Position numbers and translations under genes: made by a program
Notes under the pieces: model-generated
What the model was told of the DNA's origin: nothing
The model's input: the letters and a program-made list of their open reading frames with translations, nothing else
Databases searched by the model: none
Shown: in pieces, positions 61,051 through 64,000 of the stretch
Numbering within the stretch: the stretch's first letter is position 1
Layout: the number at the start of each line of letters is the position of its first letter
From: Flavobacterium aquidurense
GTDB lineage: Bacteria; Bacteroidota; Bacteroidia; Flavobacteriales; Flavobacteriaceae
DNA length: 64,000 nucleotides
Assembly: GCF_001404985.1 (NCBI RefSeq)
Contig: NZ_JRLF01000006.1
Coordinates: 248,001 to 312,000, forward strand
Reading direction: 5' to 3'

Positions 61051-62136
61051 TTATTTATCTAATCCTTTTTCTTTCAGCCAGGCAGACATCAGATCAGCAA
61101 TCTGAATATTATTTAAATCAGAAAAAGGAAAATGCGTATTACCTTTAAGACCTGCTTCCGGAAGATGAACCACAGTTACATCGCCACCTTTTTTGTTTAC
61201 GGCATCACGCCATAATCTTGCCATTTCCAATCGTGCTCTCCATCCGTCAGCAGCTGAATTTTTTGATGGTTTATCCGGAATATTATCTCCATAGTAAATT
61301 ACTATCGGAATTTTAGTCAGTTTCATAAAATCTTTTATAGGGATAGCAGTAGCTTCTAAAGCACCTGCTGAACTGGCAATTGGAGACGGAACTTCACCTT
61401 CAGGAAATAAAAACCCGCTTCCCGGCTCATAAGATACAATGGCTTTTACATTTTCATTTTTAATAGCCGTAATCCAGCCCATTCCTCCAGAATGTGAATG
61501 CGTAACCAAAATGGCAGGACCAATTTTCGTGAAAAGTTGTGAAGCTGCATCTGTAGTAACCTCTATATCAATTGCTCCCAGATTTGGTGTCATAGAACGG
61601 AAGTACTGATTAAGTGTTTCCATATCACGCGCAAATTGTACTCCTTCAAAATAATCGGGCCAAATTCCCACACGGAAAACACCAAACCATTGCTGTTCAT
61701 CAGGAACCGGTTTTATCGAAGCTTCTGAAGTACTTCGTCCTGCATTTCCCCTTCTGGGCTGATTAATCAAATAAACAGGGAATTTTCTACGAAGAAAAAT
61801 ATTCTGAAATCCTTCACGTCCGTCTGGTGTCGTTTCCCATGTTTTAGAAAACTGACCTATACCATGCCACATGACCAAAGAATATTTATGCGCTTTAGCT
61901 GGTATTTGATAAAAAACGTAAGCGTGATCCCCTCTAAAAGTCTGTCCTGCGGGAGTAATATTGTAAGGATCAAATGTACCAGGGTTTTCAATGATGGTTC
62001 CTCCTACTGCAAAACTTCCCTGTTCTTCAATAATTATTGGCTTTTGTTTTATTTTCTTTTGCGCTGTGATCGAACAACTGTTTAATAGGAGGAAAAGACA
62101 CAAAATGCTGCATCTTGCACTAATTATCTTTTTCAT
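61051..62136 (-). CDS. Exported alpha/beta hydrolase
   Basis: A 361-residue protein with a lipoprotein-type signal (LLLNSC). The alpha/beta hydrolase core has MWHGIGQFSKTWE (oxyanion) and the nucleophile elbow THSHSGGMG with Ser; a late HFPFSD may supply the His. It begins with the EEQGSFAVGGTIIENPGTFDPY motif seen in esterase-like members next to flavodoxins. It lies 19 bases before the flavodoxin gene; both belong to one operon. Confidence 0.9.
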   Translation of the reverse strand: MKKIISARCSILCLFLLLNSCSITAQKKIKQKPIIIEEQGSFAVGGTIIENPGTFDPYNITPAGQTFRGDHAYVFYQIPAKAHKYSLVMWHGIGQFSKTWETTPDGREGFQNIFLRRKFPVYLINQPRRGNAGRSTSEASIKPVPDEQQWFGVFRVGIWPDYFEGVQFARDMETLNQYFRSMTPNLGAIDIEVTTDAASQLFTKIGPAILVTHSHSGGMGWITAIKNENVKAIVSYEPGSGFLFPEGEVPSPIASSAGALEATAIPIKDFMKLTKIPIVIYYGDNIPDKPSKNSAADGWRARLEMARLWRDAVNKKGGDVTVVHLPEAGLKGNTHFPFSDLNNIQIADLMSAWLKEKGLDK

Positions 62137-62168
62137 ATTATTTTTCTTTTCTCAATTTCTAAAATTTA

Positions 62169-62609
62169 TTATCCAGGTGTCATTAGCTTTGTAAAAGACA
62201 ATGATCCTAATTTCCAGCCATTACTTTCTTTTACATACACTTCTGTCACAATAAATGGATTGGTAACTTCATTTCCTCCTACTACTGCTAATAATGTAAT
62301 TTTGCTCAAAACTATCGCAGTATTATCTATAATATTTACTGAAACCTCGTGAATGTCTGCTTTCTTGTAATGAATTCCTCCACTTTTAATCACATTAATT
62401 TCCTGAGTTTTCCCCCAACTTCCTCCCATATGAACAAAAACAGATTTATCATCAAACAAAGGTGTGAGTTTATCGACGTTCTTATCGGCCATCCATTGCC
62501 ATTTTTGCTGTGAAAGATGAATTACTTCCTTTTCAGCAATAGTATTTTGTGCGAAAGAGTTGTTTGCCATTAGAATAAGTACAAGCAATCCAAAAAGTGA
62601 TTTTTTCAT
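62169..62609 (-). CDS. Exported NTF2/SnoaL-like protein
   Basis: A 146-residue protein with signal peptide (about 1-20, NSFAQ) and an NTF2-like fold of the DUF4440 type (LSQQKWQWMADKNVDKLTPLFDDKSVFVHMGG, EVYVKESNGWKLGSLSFT). It may bind or transform a small molecule. It is in the same direction and close (32 bases) to the hydrolase gene, so likely part of the same operon. Confidence 0.85.
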   Translation of the reverse strand: MKKSLFGLLVLILMANNSFAQNTIAEKEVIHLSQQKWQWMADKNVDKLTPLFDDKSVFVHMGGSWGKTQEINVIKSGGIHYKKADIHEVSVNIIDNTAIVLSKITLLAVVGGNEVTNPFIVTEVYVKESNGWKLGSLSFTKLMTPG

Positions 62610-62705
62610 AATGATGTAAATTTTTAATTTCTATATTTTTTTCTATTTATAAATTTGATGCCACATTTAAAGCCACAGATAAGAATTCATCTGTAATAAA
62701 TAAAA

Positions 62706-63848
<1,143 letters not shown>

Positions 63849-63868
63849 TTAAATGTTATTTGGTTTTG

Positions 63869-64000
<132 letters not shown>

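Overview
The window is an AT-rich chromosomal segment of a Bacteroidota bacterium, most likely Flavobacterium. The evidence is promoters of the TTG-N19-24-TAnnTTTG type, weak Shine-Dalgarno use, families such as DUF4136, DUF2141, DUF2805 and the SCO/CNGRC protein pair, and the GTAGAGACGCAC-type intergenic palindromes common in flavobacteria. It carries about 58 complete genes, two genes cut by the window edges, one tRNA-Arg(ACG), three gene remnants and many intergenic repeats. No CRISPR array, insertion sequence or prophage was seen.

Region by region. (a) 1-6.5 kb: end of a bestrophin-type channel, an AraC regulator with a DUF779 protein and an ExaC-like aldehyde dehydrogenase, then pheT. 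(b) 6.5-14.8 kb: a six-gene minus-strand cluster (glycine-rich protein, CxxC protein, acidic-repeat protein, coiled-coil protein, subtilase, SGNH hydrolase with a peptidoglycan-binding domain). It diverges from a four-gene operon holding an unknown protein, a multi-span membrane protein, a histidine kinase and a NarL-type regulator. None of the six has a signal peptide. I consider this the best candidate for an undescribed system. (c) 14.8-21.7 kb: apt, tRNA-Arg, two exported small proteins, a periplasmic alkylsulfatase with an outer-membrane channel, and a His/Tyr-rich exported protein. (d) 22-33.7 kb: a MocR regulator opposite a SnoaL-RidA fusion, a GNAT acetyltransferase, an XRE cassette, a serine hydrolase, a nitroreductase-ohrR-ohr operon with a near-textbook OhrR operator, a TetR/SDR pair and a LysR/dehalogenase-like pair. 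(e) 33.9-38.5 kb: mesX-mesD (methionine synthase of the MesD type), a bile-acid-symporter-like protein, an Lrp regulator and a nitroreductase. (f) 39-48 kb: regulators paired with NAD(P)-dependent enzymes (HxlR/NmrA, TetR/SDR, TetR/epimerase), a second copy of the XRE cassette, and several intergenic repeats. (g) 48-64 kb: decayed Crp and GNAT remnants, a cold-shock gene, an SDR-DUF2867 cluster with a DUF2805 protein, a PAS histidine kinase, a TetR-SDR-quinone-reductase cluster with clear operators, a MATE pump, SCO with a CNGRC-type protein, and a run of exported oxidoreductases and hydrolases ending in an aldo/keto reductase cut by the window edge.

Overall this is accessory chromosome rich in small redox enzymes, each with its own one-component regulator. 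Many operators can be read directly as inverted repeats. Two repeat families (a structured element between stop codons and terminators, and an element bracketing a membrane-anchored protein gene) and a duplicated XRE cassette give the region an additional layer that the genes do not explain.
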